Shown here: in pieces, positions 15,701-28,639 of the stretch
Numbering within the stretch: position 1 is the first letter of the stretch
Layout: every line of letters starts with the position of its first letter
Assembly (NCBI RefSeq): GCF_905475345.1
Contig: NC_066586.1
Coordinates: 6,110,900 to 6,174,899 of the forward strand
DNA: 64,000 bases
Origin: Vespula vulgaris
Lineage: Eukaryota > Arthropoda > Insecta > Hymenoptera > Vespidae
Reading direction: 5' to 3'
Program-made: the position numbers and the translations under genes
Notes under the pieces: model-generated
The model's database searches: none
The model's input: the letters and a program-made list of their open reading frames with translations, nothing else
Told to the model about the DNA's origin: nothing

Positions 15701-18700
15701 ATGTTTCTCCAAGGACACGTAATTTATCAGTAGGTGCATCTACGAAAGATAAAGCTACTGTGTTCGAAGAACCTCTCCATGATTCAAGTCGTCGTCTTAC
15801 TGCATGAACGATATTCAATTGACGTTGAAACATTAGACATTCCTGTAGCATATGAATATCAATATTATTCATTTATATATTAATTTATTTATAAAGAATA
15901 TAAAATAATAATAATAATCTGAATCTTATTATACCTGATACGTCGAAAGTATTTTTGCTGATGGCTGCTCTTTATTTTCATTAGGCGTTTTAGTACAGCA
16001 CAAATAATGTTGCATGTGCATCACATTAGGAATTTCTGAACACAACAATGGATCCAACAAACTTTTTAGTCTCTCTGTGGCTAAGCTAAATCTAAAAACG
16101 ATGAAAATAAAAATTCGTTAATAAAAATTTATTAATACAAATATTATCATAAAGTTACTTAAACTATACCTGCATTGTACATCTTCTGCAAGTGCTGACA
16201 AAATATTACATTGAGTGTCAATAGTAGTTTGTAAAGAAGTATCTGATGTATCATCATGAACTGGAAGAGAATTATTTAATTCCGAATAGTCTTCCCCTGG
16301 TAGAACTACCATATGCCCATAGAACATCCCTAATGGAATCTTGCATGCTGCTGTAGGCATACCATAACGACCGATTGTTGTAATCTAAAAATAATAAGAA
16401 CATTTTTAATAAACATTATAAAACATATAATAAACTAAAAATAAATAGATAGAAAGAGAGAGAGAGAGAAAGAGAGAAAAGGTTTTAAAATTATTGCACC
16501 TTGAGGTATCTGCACACGGGCGGTGGTTGAAGATCGCATATAACTAATGGTTTACTTTCAATATCTGTGGCAACAATGAGACGAGTTCCATCACTTTCCT
16601 CACTTTTTGTCCAAATATCTATAGATAATGACACCAAGTCGCAACAAGAAGGAATCAGAAGATCAGTAAGCAGTATGGGAGATCCAAAGTCTAAAACCAC
16701 GAATCGACGAGCTCCAGAATGCATTCTGTCAACCACTAATGCCTGTTGAGGTGGCCAGCTTAATAATCTTCCCCATGGAAACGTAATATCTTCTCTCTAG
16801 AATATTTAATATTTTTATATTTAATTATATTTCATTTTTGTTTAATTATCTTTAATCGATGTTAATATTAGTTATTAATTATTACTTATTTTATATTTAA
16901 ATTATTCAAATAAATGACATTAAACACAGCCTAAAAAAATATAAATTGTGTTTGATATGTCATTTAATATTTATATCATATATTTAAACAATATTTTATA
17001 TAGATGTAACTTTCCCTTCTTCTTCAAATTATTCTATCAGTATATAAATACTAATATGAATCTAATAACAATACAATTTCGGATGTTTCTTATGTACATT
17101 TATATAAGGAAATGAATTATTTTATAAAATTATTCATGTTCCTATAATGGACAGATCATTATTTAATTATCATTTGCTAACCCAATGATCTAGAAAGTAC
17201 TTAATAGAGCTTAGATCTACTACATTTTGTTGATTATAAAATAATGATATTTACGATGTGGCGTGTAAAGAGGAAAAAACGATATATAAATAAAAAATAT
17301 CAAATATATAAAATAGACATTACAGATAACTCATGCACCCTGTGTTACTTAGTCTAAAAATGTCACTTTTTAATACATTCAGTATTCTACAATTTGAATT
17401 ACAAACGGCATATTAACAAAGCAATAAATTGATAAAAAAGGATATATTATTTAACTCAAGAATAAAAGTAAGAAAATGCAAATTTTCATCTATGCAATCT
17501 ACCTTTTTAGAATTGCTGTCTTCAACTTTGTTTACAGCAGAATTGATACTTTGAACAGATGATTTTTCTTTTGATATGGTAGAATTTAATACATGTGAAT
17601 TAGGTATATCACTTTGCGTGCTATGCCAAGTCTGGTTATCACCAGATGTATCATTAGCTTCATCACAGTCTGATTGTTCATCAGATGTGAGTAATAGTTG
17701 TGGAATTGGCTTCTTTAAGACTCTTCCTGTATACACTCTACGCAAATCGCTTAACGTAGATGTTGGTTTAGTCTGAACATCTGGTCCTAGCGATCCAGCA
17801 TCCAAGCTCTACAATGTACAATGATTTCTATCTAGATAACGATTTTCCCATTTACAAAACACATAAGAAAATTTACTGTACATAATGATCAGGGACAGCA
17901 ATAAATTCTACTGTTGTTGTAGATAACAAAGAAAAACGTCTTAACCGTGACTTCTACTACATTTTCACATCATCTTATAAAGAAGAAAAAAAAAAAGAAA
18001 AAGAAAAAATGAAAAAAAAAAAAAAAAAAAAACCACTGTATTGTTTGTTTAACTACTCATAAACTGTCACTTTATTAATATTTTCTTACCAACGTGACAG
18101 CTTGAGCAATTTCATGTAAATAAGTTGTGTGATATATAACAGGAGCGATTTTTTAACGACTAAATTTTTGTCAACTCTACAGAAACGAAGACTTACATAA
18201 GCACGATGAATGATGTCGAGCACACCATTGTTATTTGCAGCGTTGTTTTCATAAAGAGTAGTTCCAATATTCATTGCATAGACGCCAGGACCAATTTTCT
18301 CCATCTTGGTACCGTCCGAAGCGGCGTGACAAGTAAAATGAAGAGGTTCAACCTGAATTACATTAATAAAACACAAATAATTAATATCGCATCTTTTATA
18401 ATCGTCATCAATTACTGAAATGCATAGAAGCGAGAAATAAAAGTAATTAAAAAAAAAGTATATTACCTCAAGAAGACCTTTCATATTATGATTGCTACAA
18501 AGAGCCTTTAGCTTGCTTGGTACAATAAGTTCGCTAGCTGGATGTGCAGGCAGTGTAAGTAGGTCCCTTAAATCAATAGCATCCTGAGAATATGTCGAAT
18601 TTGAAGACGTGGCAGCTGAACCTGTTTGATCGCCAGTTACCACAGATGCATAAGTTGTAGTCATTGAACTGCATTTGGATGGCACTGGTGGATCAAGATC

Positions 18701-21700
18701 GAAAAGTTCCGTTTCAAATGGAGTATTGTACAAACCGAATCTGTAAAAAATAAGAATACAATATTGATTTAAATATTTTAATTGCAATGTGTGTATACAT
18801 TTATATATGATTTATACCTTGTTGCGAGTAATAAATGATAAGGATTTACTCTATTTGACATTTCAGCAGCAATGTGCTGCACTAAAGCGGCGCATTGTTG
18901 TGCTACATTGTGGTTCCTATCCAATGGTAAAAATCGTGTAATCAATAATTGAAGCCATCTTAATGATCCGGCCCATTGAACTTCTACAATCGATGGTAGT
19001 AAAGTTACCAAAACTGAAAGTGTAGCTTCGTCAAAAGATTGAGATGGTGGATCTTCTAAATTATAAAAACCTCTGTAAAAAAAAAAAGGAACAAAGAAAA
19101 AGAGAGCAAGAGAAAAAAAAAATTACATTAGCAATGACTTTGGAAAATCAACGAGAGAATTGTATATAAAGTTACTTACCCGCTACACAAAATAATTAAT
19201 TTTACACATTTATGTGCTATACTTCTACCAGCATGAAGAAGACAAGTTTTTAGTAAATTTGGTAAATGCCCTTGAACACAGCGTATAGTTTCCAATTGAA
19301 ATGCTTTTATTTCGGCGTTGTTTTGAGTGCCACGTAATCTGGTTAATCTTATTGATGCTACCCATATAAGAATATCTAATGCAATGGACTGTGTAACGGT
19401 GGATCTATAAATGTATATATATATATATATATAAAATAATATATGTGTTACGTGTAACACACGATATAGTAGCTCGTTTTTACTTTTATCTAATGTTATA
19501 CATACTTATCTGACATCTGCAAACAAGCAATATTTAATAATCTGTCGAAAAATAATTTAGATTCTAACATAGCACATCTTTGTGCTTTTCCATTTAGTAT
19601 GTTTGTAGGGTATACTGATCTCACAGTTATCGATATTTCATGAATCCAATCACATCCTTCAAAGAAAATTATAGAAATAAAATAATGCAGAATTTATCTT
19701 AGACAAATAACTTACATTAATTAATGCTCACCTATATAACATTCAACGGTACTACCAGGAATTAACGGTCGTACTTCTATTATTCTTAATTTTTTAGAAG
19801 TTGGGGGCTTACTATCCGACGAATTACTTTTTGATTTTGTCGCCTATAAACGAAAGATAATAGTAACAACAAATTATCAATACTGATATTTAAGAAAACG
19901 GTTTCTTACCCCTTCCTTTGTAGGGTCAATCAGTGCTTTAATATGTACAAGAAGAGTTCTAGCTTTGGAATGAAATAATTTTGGACTTGTAAGAGTAACG
20001 CAACCAGATCGACAGGATAGATCCATGCAATGATGTAAATCAATTGGGCCACATAAAATTTCGGTATTATGTTGACGTTGATATTCGTCCGTAATAACTG
20101 GATTTTCTCCTTTCTGTTCATTGTTTATATTGAAGTCTATTCTTTCATCCATTGGCGATTTTTGATGTCCAATTCTTCTTATATTTTGTTTCAATAAAGT
20201 AACTTGAATTATTGGTAATTCTTGACAAAACGACTGCAGATTAAAATGTACATCAATATGTCCTATGTTTTCAGCTGCACTTCGTGGTAACGTTAATTCG
20301 AACACATGTTCATCCCAAGTAGTCCTAAAATAATAAAAAATGTAAAATGAAGAAATGCAAAATGTTTCGATCGAATTTCATAAAAAGAAAGTACGCAGAA
20401 ATATAAACGCCAACTAAAGTAAACAACGTACGTATCATTTTGTAAACGCCATGTCCGTGTATGGTTTTGATCTTCTGATTGATGGTGTTGTGGATGACGA
20501 CGCTGCCTTTGTGCTTGCATTATTTCACTCCAACAAGGTGGAACAGTAGCCCCGTACGCCGGTGAATGTCTATCAAACCTCGTGAGTTCGTGAAGACTTC
20601 GCAAATCTGTATATGATAAATTTGGCCTATGTGCTATTATTGAATCCCTAAAAGTATTTTTATTTTATTGTAGTAGAATATGCATATATCATTCTTATTC
20701 TTAGCAAAAGTATAATATTATTTATTTTTAATAGCCATTTGATCTTTATAATATTTTATACATACTGTACATTGATGCAACCTTCTTCTACGACCATATT
20801 AACATCCTCAATATCTTCTTTTTCTTCTATATAACTTTCATCTTCTGAAGTAACAAAAAAGTAAAGTGCTCCATCATCAGTACATGCACACAGTCTCTCT
20901 AAGCCTAAAAAAATTGTAAATTTGTAGTCATTTGTTGTCAAATTTATCATATGAATTTTATTATTGTAAATTGAAACATACTGTTACAATAAGCCACTGA
21001 GATGAATTTGCGACCATCTAATTTGGCTTCGTTAACAGTTTTTAAGGTACTTAGATCCAATAATCTAATCACACCATCTTTACATACAAGAGCTATTTGA
21101 CCAGATGGTTCTTGAACACTAGAATTAGTGGAAGAATTAGTAGTGGCATTAATTCCATGTAATATATTCTTGTTATTTTCTTGAAATGGTAATAGCACAT
21201 GTTCAATTGGAGCTTGCTCAGAAGGTAATTCTCTTTTCACGATAGGTTCTGATGCAACTCTAACTACTTGTCCTGAGAAATCCAGAGCGTATACAAGTAT
21301 GACAACATTCGTATTTTCTATATTATTACGTATTTCACCATTCATTAATCTTCCAGCCTCATGATGATCCCAGTACATGTAACTTTTCTGTGGAAAGAAT
21401 GTACGCTCCTCATCAATTTCCATTTTTGTGGAGATAGAAGTAAGTGAAGATTCACTAGCGGTATCTTCTGATATTGGACACATTGCAACATATAAGTATC
21501 TTCCATCCTTAGACGGTATAATAGATGTAATTCTAAGATCATCCGGTGCATCAATAGACACTGTTTTTATAACCACTGGTTCTGACTTTGACATTTTTAC
21601 CATATCAATAGGTTTCTTGTTCGCCGTTAAATCAGATGTTGATGCAAATTGTTCTACTCCATTACTGGTATTTAAATTAACAGCATGGAATGGACTTAGA

Positions 21701-24534
21701 GTCGATGAAACCGTCATTCCTATTGGTGTAGGATAAATACCATTGGAAGATGATGCAGTAAGAACAGTTGTGGGAACTGTTCCATCAAAATGTGATCCAA
21801 CAACCGTATCCGAATCGACATCTTCAATAACTGGTACTTCATATAAAAATTTACCAAGAAAAAGTTCTGGATACAAGCTTTCTTGTCTTTCACCATTTGA
21901 GCTAGCACTGGTTCCAGTCCCAGAAAGAGTCTTCTTAGTTTTTGAATCTTTAGAATTTTCTTCCTTTGTAGATTGTGTTGATACTGCTTTGTGGTGAAAA
22001 TCATACAGTACTAAATAATGAGATTTCGAAGGGGCATACCTATCACCCGCAACCTTCATTATATCCAATGTATCACTGGCAGCACTATTTACACTGTTCA
22101 TTGCTCGTACTAACGACGATGACGAAGCAAGATCTGTTGATGATGACCACACATTTTCTAAAGTTCTCAATTGCGAAGGATTAGACACTGTCACTGTAAC
22201 ACCACACACTAAACAAGGTCTAATCTTTGAACCAGAAGAATCCATTTGTATGGATGATGTTGTTGAAGAAGCTCTTTTCGAGTCTTTTTTGCAAGATTTA
22301 GAAGCACCAACTACTGATAACGCTGTTAATTGTAATTTATGCGACATCAAAGATTTATAATCAGAAAGAAGATCAGAATCTGAACTAAGATTTGCTAAAT
22401 ATGAAGAGGTCAAGTTCCTTGCAGCAGAAAACTGTATAGTTTCTTTATTGTTTACTTCCTGATCAGAAGGTGCAATGTAAAAGGCTACCTCTCTCTATAA
22501 CAACAATTACCCAATATTACAATATGTTTCAATAATATAGTATTACTTCAAGTATTCAAATTTTACCTTTAATTGATTCGTTACATTCCAAACATTAACA
22601 TGACCATTACATGAAGCTGTAGCTACTAAGCCGGAGACATTTGTTGTTCCTATGATATCTACATTGCCGGATTCACGTGCTGGAGCAGTTGCAAGTGTAA
22701 CGGATAATGGTACATTCTGCGTATATTCTCGTTTAACAAAAGGGCACGCAGGAGAGTGCCTTTCATGCTCCGACCATGGTTCGTCTGTTGGTTCCCAACA
22801 AACTAAGCAAACTTTACATGTAAAACACATTGCTCTATCGTCACCCGATGCATTCGGTTGGTAATAAAAACCAGCCTGTGCCATTCGATCGGGTAGTGCC
22901 CATCTATAAAAGTATTAATTACCCATTAACCTCTAAAAATGATTTACCTTAATACATCATTTATATGCACAATTGAAATACTACATCATACTATAACTTT
23001 ACCCACTTGTAATTCATATGTGGCCATTTCGAAAATGTATCACGTCGAGCTGCTTCGCTAAACATTAGTGCTCTATCGGCAGTGCCACCATCTAAGACAA
23101 GGATAGGCAATAGGCCATTTAATCTTTCATTAATGGCCCAAGCAATGGGCAATGCTGGTATATGTCTGTTTTGCCTTTTCAATTCCAAGGCCAATCCTGA
23201 ACATACTGATTTCAAAGATCCATGTGGTAATTCCAAACATATTGTATTCCACTGTAAAATATATAGATGCAATTATTTATGTGCAATGGTAGTAATGTAT
23301 CAAATTTGTAATATAAGAAGTCATACCTTTTGAGCTTTTATACCTCTCTTCTGATTAACTTGAGCAGCAAGAATTTTAGCTGACAATTCTTGTAAAACTT
23401 CTTGTACATGATCAATCCCTGGTAAATCTATATATCGCAAACATTGATGTAATAATGTAGCTTCGGAGAGCAGAAGTTCTAATTTTATAACATCTTCTCT
23501 ACGTGAGACAGGAGTTTGTAAAATGGTATCCAATAATAAGACACCATTGTAATCGCTACGTACACCTATGCCACCTCCATCAGTATATAATACCTTATCT
23601 ACGCCTTCGGCTAGATATACACCTTGTAATTTCCTATTTGGTTTACCTAAGGAAACAAAAATTCTTTTTATAAACAACCTTTTAATTATATACAAAATAA
23701 AATTTGAGATTACTTATATATTTCAACTTTGTATTTGATATTGTCATATAAGCATTCTATATTATTTTTCTAAAATATATGAACGAATTAGGTTAATATT
23801 AAAGACAAGAATTATTGTATCACAATGTGATTTTAAATACTGTCACGTTATTTAAGTATGATGCAAAAACTAGAAGGTATATAATATTTTCTTTATAAAA
23901 TAGAAATTACTAGTAAATGATACATAGATATGATACGCAGTAAAATTATTATCTTTCGATAATCTATAAAAATATTATGGGTAATAATAAAAATAAATAA
24001 AAAACTTTGTTAGATAAGCAAATAAGTGTGACTAAGGTATTGCAAACTTTGTATAGATTTTATTGACACGACATAGAACAATGGAGAAATAGCTATAATC
24101 TTGTTTCTTTTTGAAATATTGAAAGTATTGATAGATACATTGTCTCAATTATAAATCGATTATTGTGTCTGAAAGAAAAAACGATAACGGAAAAAATTGT
24201 AATCATTCTTGACGTTTAACGCACGTATACGACCTTGACCATGAAATTCAAACGAATGCCGCTTTAAAAATCAAAAGCATAATAAATGATTTTGTAAAGC
24301 GGACATTTGATTTTCTTATAAGTTAAATATATCGTGTGCAAGATCAAAATGCATACCTGAAAGAGAACTTCTTTGCAAAATTACGCCAGAGTTGACATCA
24401 AATACGTATACTTGCGCCTTGCTAGTAGTAATCAGTAATACATTTAAATTCGCGTGATAGATTATGCTTTTGCACTCGGCGTCCACATTCAAATATCCGT
24501 CTTCTTTTAATAACCACGGATCATCATCAGCCAT
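3785..24534 (-). CDS. Bruce: Bruce / BIRC6: giant BIR-containing E2/E3 ubiquitin ligase (multi-exon)
   Basis: This is the insect orthologue of BIRC6 (Apollon), a cytosolic and trans-Golgi-associated protein that inhibits apoptosis and joins ubiquitin to caspases, IAP antagonists and autophagy factors. I joined about 52 coding exons by GT/AG sites and phase, giving about 4,718 residues, close to the known size of fly and human members (about 4,850). The chosen start is the ATG at 24534 (MADDDPWLL); the upstream in-frame TTG is not needed. Residues 1-250 and the region after the BIR look like WD40 repeats. The BIR is at about 236-304, a beta-sandwich (CBM32-like) at about 3090-3220, and the UBC with catalytic Cys4492 near the C terminus. 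The last exon is Ser/Pro/Thr-rich and ends at 3785. One apparent frameshift lies at 18149-18154. Identity is near certain; a few exon edges could be off by some bases. Confidence 0.95.
4427..5210 (-). other. Bruce: UBC (E2 ubiquitin-conjugating) domain of Bruce
   Basis: Three exons (5067..5287, 4697..4936, 4427..4615) code the E2 fold. It starts near the helix RMKRLAQEAVTL, continues through the strand and turn VYFPPDYPNSPP-like segment, and reaches the active-site stretch FNPNLYNDGKVCLSVLNTW. The catalytic cysteine is Cys4492 (codon 4769-4771) and the conserved Trp follows in NTWHG. The long C-terminal extension after the core (SEPYFNEPGYE and onward) is characteristic of BIRC6/UBE2O-like E2s. 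All expected catalytic residues are present, so this copy looks functional. Confidence 0.97.
9790..10330 (-). other. Bruce: CBM32/discoidin-like beta-sandwich region of Bruce
   Basis: Residues about 3090-3220 (exons 10198..10722 and 9787..10057) run from the ARTATWSYHFYP motif through alternating hydrophobic strands such as HDLTITLPCAILLRKVEL and end near LSQIRLLGTTAF. This matches the pattern and the relative position of the carbohydrate-binding-module-like domain described in human BIRC6. The assignment rests on strand pattern and location, not on a profile search. A second discoidin-like stretch (RFVVLDFGSPILLTDLLIP) is coded at 16170-16796. Confidence 0.6.
13035..24534 (-). other. Bruce: Bruce exon map, N-terminal half (exons 1-28)
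   Basis: Coding exons in transcription order, given low..high: 24357..24534, 23327..23646, 23007..23251, 22567..22903, 20982..22494, 20766..20904, 20432..20647, 19910..20324, 19732..19843, 19506..19656, 19180..19404, 18818..19072, 18467..18740, 18197..18352, 18090..18159 (frameshift, see finding), 17503..17808, 16500..16796, 16170..16384, 15935..16091, 15651..15842, 15359..15573, 15015..15268, 14738..14919, 14463..14659, 14239..14374, 13759..13918, 13262..13625, 13035..13161. Each junction has GT and AG ends, and the phases chain without a stop except at exons 14/15. Exon 3 must use the donor GTGGGT after NYK, not the later GTAAAG, so that the BIR motif KWALPDRM is rebuilt across the junction. 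The 1,513-nt fifth exon is the largest. Confidence 0.85.
22735..23044 (-). other. Bruce: BIR zinc-binding domain of Bruce
   Basis: The domain is split by one intron (22904-23006). Residues about 236-304 start RRDTFSKWPH and include the WALPDRMAQAGFYY core. The zinc ligands of the BIR fold are visible: Cys274 and Cys277 (CFTC), His294 and Cys301 (H-x6-C). The stretch CWEPTDEPWSEHERHSP is a hallmark of the BIRC6/Bruce type of BIR rather than of DIAP1 or XIAP. In the family this domain binds IAP-binding motifs of caspases and of Smac/Reaper-type proteins. No key residue is missing. Confidence 0.97.
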
Positions 24535-25614
24535 TTTGCTTATACGATTTACAAATCTCAAAAATTTGTCTACTGCACGAACATCACAAAAAACATGGCT
24601 TACTCGTCACCGCCATCTTTGAATAGGACGTCACCAAATCATCCTGTGGATGGATAATTACCGTTTCTCAGTGGTCGAGATGCTATCGATATGTATCGTC
24701 AGATACGACCGTTTCTCGATAAAAAAAAATTTCCAGATATATGTATGTACGTACATACGAATCTCTACATTCGAAAGAACAGGGAGAATTATATGAAAGA
24801 ATTGAACAAATGATGAAAATGAAATTGGAAATATTTAGAAGCTAAAATAAACTAGTGGTAATGATGAAAAACGATTCACATATTATCAATAGTTATTCGC
24901 AAAATGTTTGACGCAATAAGCTAGTAAACTCGCTATATTTGAATTTTAGGAATACACTTACGTACGAAAAAATTAAATAAAGAAAATTGATACCTGATAT
25001 AAATAAAGATAATATTATTTGTCACATAATCATACTATTTTTTTAAAGATTAGATTATGCAATTACTCAATTATTTCTCCGAAAGATCTCACAAGTCAAG
25101 TTTACTTAAAGAGTAGTATCAATAATTATCAACCAATCGCAATGAACTTCCATTCTCGACACTTCTGTTAAAGGTATACTCTTATTGGCTATTGCATATT
25201 CTAATTGACTTTTCATACTCTATTGGATATAATGTTTCCGTTACAAAGATGACTAAAGATAAATAAAAAATTGTTGATTAGTATTATTGATTTTATATGA
25301 TAATTATCTATCTCAATTTGGTAAAAGTAAAGTTTAAATAATAGTAATTGTTTATGTAAATGTCAATATAAAAATAAAAATTTAACACTAAATGTTGATG
25401 ATTTAATAAAATTCTATCATAAATATATATGTATAAAATTAATTACATAGAGAAATTAATAATATAATACAAGAGAATAAATGGGATTATAATTTTTTAT
25501 TTGATTATAATTTCATTTATAAATTCTTTCTTCAAGTCATTCTTTAATTTTATTTTTATGAATGTTATTTTATTTACAACTAGATTCCTACAATCTTGAA
25601 AGAATAATCTAAAG
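24535..25614. promoter_or_regulatory. Bruce 5' flank / mRpS5 3' flank (about 1.1 kb)
   Basis: This stretch separates the mRpS5 stop codon (25615) from the Bruce start (24534); both genes read right to left. It has no coding exon. A minus-strand AATAAA at 25569-25574, 41 nt past the mRpS5 stop, is the likely mRpS5 polyadenylation signal. Close to Bruce, a CRE-like ACGTCA lies at 24629-24634. The remainder is AT-rich. The Bruce transcription start must lie within this segment unless a distant non-coding exon exists. Confidence 0.5.
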
Positions 25615-27362
25615 TTATTCTTTCTGCGCTTCTTTTTCTGCTTGTACTCGTTTCTTAGACCATAATAATGCTTTTGCTTCTGGATATTTATCAGCAAGGA
25701 AACTACGAAGAGCACCATATTCTGCAAGCAATCTTAGTCTAACATCATCGTTATTTCTAATACGTTCCATTCTTCTTTGATGTATAATCCAAGAATCAAG
25801 CTTAGTATAAAATGGAGGAGGTTTCTTTTTCCTCAATACAACTTTTCCATCCATTAGATATTGATTAAAATCTAAAATCTCGTTTGGTTTTATTTCATCT
25901 TCTGTTCTGACTCGAGCTGGAGAGGCGACAACGACAGGAAAATTGTCATTTTCTTCTCTAAATTCGACCAAATGTAATTGCTTCTCATCTGCCATTTGTT
26001 GGAACGTTTTCTATAAACATGTAATATACAACGTATTACTAACAAAGGATTAAAGATAATGTCGTTAAAGATTTCTGTAATTTCACCTGCTGTAAAAGAC
26101 CCATCAAAAATGCTTTAACGATGTTTTGATAATTTATAGCACCTTCTACTTTAGCATAAATATCTTTTATACCAATCGCTTGACAACAACATTTTATTAC
26201 TCTGTGACAAATGAGACCGTAGCCTTCGGGCATTTTATGTACGAATATCTTTGTCTTTCCACATTGCGTATAAAAATCGTGTATCACTATATCAACACAA
26301 TTAATATATAAGAATAATATTATTAATACTCTTTTATATCACTTTAATTAAACTTGGTAATGCGTAAAAGAGATAAAAATATATTTTACCAGTATGATCA
26401 TTGTATCTATTAAAATACAACACTTTGGTTGCAGCTTTTCTCTTAGCTGTATTTAGGGACTGTTTCATTTCCTTTGCTTTTGTTATGGCATATCCAGCTA
26501 ATCCGTTTCCATTACCAGTTATAACCATTGAGCTAACTCTATTTTTACGTCCTAGATTATGAGTCATGGTGGATACTATCTTAGATTCCAGTACCCATGA
26601 TTCAAAACCCTCAAATGTATCTAAATAGTAATATTTTGAGTTATACGTTAAATATATATTAAATTTCGTAAAAAGGAAAAAAAATCTTACCATCACCCAC
26701 TGGATCAGGAGGACCTAGTTTCATGCCTCCGGGTTTATGACTAGTCCAACCACGTTCTAAAGAACTCAATTTAACGGATTTGCGTGCCGATATAGATTCA
26801 CGTAATTTAATAAGTTTCTCTTGTCTTTCAGGATCCTCTGGAAATCTCTGTTGCTTTAATATTTCTTTTCCTCTGATAACGGGAACATTTAACCCAGGAA
26901 ACTGTATCGGAATTCTACCCTTGCCAATAATTTGACCTTTATTTAAATCCTTTTTTCTCGTCAATCCACGTGCTCTACCTCTTCGTTTCCCTGCATTACT
27001 AACGCTAGTTACACCTTTCCATAACTGTTCGGCAGAACCTATATAATTGTTTAATTGTAAACATGAGTAAACGAAATAGAGAAACGAGAAATGAACGAAC
27101 AAGTACTTACGTTTATTAAAAAATGTTGTACTCCGAATATTGTCCATTAAAGGAATATGAGACTTTAAAAAGTTATGTTTATATATGGAAGAACAAATTT
27201 TGCTACCTAAAAGAAAATAAGATAAGAAAATATTATCAATAAAAATGAGATAAAAAAATCTATACGCTGATGAAAACTTTTAAAAAGAATACCATTTTCC
27301 ACGACATGATAATTTTTTAAAGAATTAAGCGTTCCAAATAATCTTAATATGCAAGACGCCAT
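25615..27362 (-). CDS. mRpS5: Mitochondrial ribosomal protein S5 (uS5m)
   Basis: This is a nuclear-coded protein of the mitochondrial small ribosomal subunit, acting in the decoding region like bacterial S5. Coding exons in order are 27293..27362, 27111..27206, 26691..27038, 26390..26620, 26087..26286 and 25615..26010, giving 446 residues, near the usual size of animal mRpS5. All junctions are GT/AG and in phase. The start ATG at 27362 begins MASCILRLFGTLNSLK, a basic and hydrophobic stretch fitting a mitochondrial presequence. The S5 N-terminal domain (about residues 175-245) contains RVSSMVITGNGNGLAGYAITKA. The S5 C-terminal domain (about 255-315) contains KIFVHKMPEGYGLICHRVIK. A charged animal-specific C-terminal extension follows and ends at KEAQKE. 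Nothing is broken. Confidence 0.94.
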
Positions 27363-28639
27363 TTTCTTGATGAAAAGTGAGGTTAAGAATTAGAACCAAT
27401 AGCTCTTAACACGACAGAAGCATAGATGGTGCTGCATTCTAGAAAACATTTTCGATGCGCAATTTATCACACAGATGTCGACCGTAGTTTCGTTGAAACA
27501 CGAATAATTTCCAGTCAAATATAAAATTATTTTTCCCGCGCTGTTTCTTTCGATCAAAATTTTCCTCTTTCCATTGTCTCGAATAATCGAAGATTATAAA
27601 ATTTGTAACAATAAGATTCGAGACTGATCTTCAAGAAATCGTTTTCGAGGAAGAGCTCGTGAGAGAAAATCGTATTTCATTCTCGAAAAAAGTCATCGGA
27701 TAAAAAAGTATAACGATTGAAGGTTACTTTTGATAAGTGCATTCATTCTTTGAGATATCGAAACACTTCACCGAAGAAACAAGAGAATCCGCAGTATTGA
27801 AAACCGAATCCTTCGTTCTTCGTTCTTATATAAATTAAAGTTAACCTCGAGTTCGTGTTGATCATTCGCTTCGAAGAAGGAACGCGCAAAGAGAAGACTA
27901 CGCACAAATCACGTTTCACATTACTTTCGCTTTCAAAGATACGGAACACATGACGAGTATTCCGAGGAAAGGGAAAAAGGTGGGGAAGAAACGTGTCTCC
28001 AACCGAGGAGCACGGAATATCGTGTATCGAGGAATATTTTATCGACGGCACGATCAGAGCTTTTCTAGCTTCGTTTCGCTTCCCGCAGACTTTCCCGGAT
28101 CGGCGATCGTCTTCGAAAGAAATAAGGACAGACAGAAGAAAGGAAGAAAGGAAGGAAGAAAGGAATGAAAAGTGGAAGGGCGGCGGTTCGGTTGGAGGAA
28201 ACGGGGGTGGGTTAAGGCGTGTCTCGATCAGCCATGGTAAGCGCTGATAGGAGAGAAGTAATGACCAACGGGACGCACAAGTGTAGCGGGCAGCGAATGA
28301 TCGCGCGTCTCGGCGTGGTCGGTAGCGAGCCAATCGTCGTGGCTGGACACGCCCCATGGCCATCCGTGGCCAATAGCGAAGGCCGAGAGGATAAGAGACA
28401 TAGGAATAAGCTCTCTCGGTGGGAGGGCGCATGGAGGAGCACATCGGAGAGTCTCTCGGGTGCCCCTCTCCACGCGCGGCTGTACCCACCCGAGAGAGAG
28501 TGGAAGCCCTTCTCTCACACGCAAAAGGGGACATCTCATCACGACTCTTGGTAGCAGGCACTTCTCCGTAGTGGGCACTCCACTCATCGTGTCGTCGTAC
28601 GGGTTCTCCGCGAGAGCCTGTGGAGCCTCCGCTCTCGGG

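Noticed and set aside
19444..19461. Short palindrome TGTGTTAC-GT-GTAACACA in a Bruce intron
   Set aside because: Eight pairs beside a TA repeat are expected by chance in 64 kb of AT-rich DNA.
20947..22413. 488-codon frame as a separate gene
   Set aside because: It is the large fifth exon of Bruce (20982-22494), flanked by GT/AG sites in phase.
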